Assembly (NCBI GenBank): GCA_944324405.1
Contig: CALUWF010000001.1
Coordinates: 1 to 64,000 of the forward strand
From: Candidatus Gastranaerophilales bacterium
GTDB lineage: Bacteria > Cyanobacteriota > Vampirovibrionia > Gastranaerophilales > Gastranaerophilaceae
Direction of reading: 5' to 3'
DNA: 64,000 nt
How positions within the stretch are numbered: the first letter of the stretch is position 1; each line of letters begins with the position of its first letter. This document shows, piece after piece, positions 63,535 through 64,000 of this stretch. The notes below the pieces were generated by a model that saw nothing but the letters and a program-made list of their open reading frames with translations, ran no database searches and had not been told where the DNA came from. A program made the translations under genes and the position numbers.

Positions 63535-64000
63535 ATGTCATTAAACGGCATTACCGGATATTCTTATGGATACACAAATCCATATGCGGTAAGCAACGGA
63601 TATTACAATACTAATTTTCAAGGAATGACCATGCCTCAATCGCAGTATGTTGAAAGCGAAGAGAAAAACGGCAATACCGGGCTGATTGCAGCAGGCATAG
63701 GCATTCTTGCCGCAGCAGGCACGGCACTGTATGCAATTAAAAAAGGAAAAAGCGTAAACGGCGATGGCGCAAAACTTTTGGATAACCTAAAAACAGGTTT
63801 TCAGGAAATCGGCAAAACAATAACAAATACTGCAAAAAATGCCTTTAAAAATATTTCCGAAAAATTAGAATATGAAAAAACACTAAAACAAAAGGCAAAA
63901 GCGGTGGAAAATGCCGGAGTACCGCATTCAAACGAATACGTCGAAAAAGCTATGGAAGAATACCAGGAAGAATTGTTAAAACCATTCCAACAGGCTTATG
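63535..64000 (+). CDS. Membrane-anchored protein with F-x-G N-terminal motif, 5' part
   Basis: About 155 residues are present; the gene continues past the right edge. The N-terminus is Tyr/Asn/Gly-rich (SYGYTNPYAVSNGYYN) and contains NFQGM. Then follows an Ala/Gly membrane helix (LIAAGIGILAAAGTALYAI) capped by KKGK, and a charged helical part (QEIGKTITNTAKNAFKNIS). The layout matches the gene at 10502-11497. GGAAGG precedes the ATG. Function unknown. Confidence 0.75.
   Translation, partial: MSLNGITGYSYGYTNPYAVSNGYYNTNFQGMTMPQSQYVESEEKNGNTGLIAAGIGILAAAGTALYAIKKGKSVNGDGAKLLDNLKTGFQEIGKTITNTAKNAFKNISEKLEYEKTLKQKAKAVENAGVPHSNEYVEKAMEEYQEELLKPFQQAY

Overview
This window comes from an AT-rich bacterial chromosome. 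The gene repertoire suggests a non-photosynthetic relative of cyanobacteria (Melainabacteria/Vampirovibrionia, possibly gut Gastranaerophilales). The reasons are a class V aminotransferase paired with serA, a short SSB without the usual acidic tip, many prepilin-like and TPR proteins, an isolated FlhB with a FliA-type sigma factor, and small proteins with an F-x-G N-terminal motif. This assignment is inference; no rRNA or tRNA gene was seen. UGA is a stop codon here: prfB carries the classic autoregulatory frameshift.

Layout. 1-9304: cysS (cut by the left edge) diverges from purA. A tight leftward cluster follows: apt, flhB, a FliA-like sigma, malQ, a metallophosphoesterase, an MBL-fold hydrolase and a TPR protein. 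9372-17924: prfB, a membrane protein of unknown role, an XRE regulator, hisS, a secreted HExxH protein, zinc-ribbon and small unknown proteins, a PdxA/DUF1537 kinase pair, ssb, and a divergent AbrB-like/small-protein pair around a perfect inverted repeat. 17921-27458: a CHASE2-GGDEF diguanylate cyclase, an LCP protein, two TPR proteins, bioB-ruvA-glgA, a hybrid-cluster-protein homologue that has lost its active-site ligands, and a small HTH protein.

27587-37370 is the most unusual part. Four tandem ~800-aa proteins join a type IV prepilin leader to glycine-rich domains like those of phage tail-fibre tips, with a Cys-rich module between poly-glycine flanks. The genes alternate in type (A-B-A'-B'), yet genes 2 and 3 share an apparently identical 752-bp module, and gene 4 is frameshifted in a G6 tract. 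This looks like a modular, recombining and possibly phase-variable surface adhesin locus.

37425-51139 is a tightly packed rightward run: pnp, a lipoprotein, TadE- and TadG-like proteins, polA, a small exported protein, priA, a 1259-aa double SF1 helicase, and a RecB-type nuclease. The last two look like a rearranged AddAB/RecBCD machine. 51131-57365 runs leftward: der, plsY, then a fragment of the spc ribosomal operon (rpsE-rpmD-rplO-secY-adk-map). 57433-57775 is a self-contained small gene with a strong promoter, structured leader and terminator. The window ends with ribE, ribBA, a GNAT protein, a class V aminotransferase, serA, and the start of another F-x-G membrane protein.

Several genes (flhB, prfB, the AbrB-like gene, a TPR gene, bioB, der) have a -10 hexamer exactly six bases before the ATG and no Shine-Dalgarno, which suggests leaderless transcription. 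No stretch longer than 300 bases lacks a gene.
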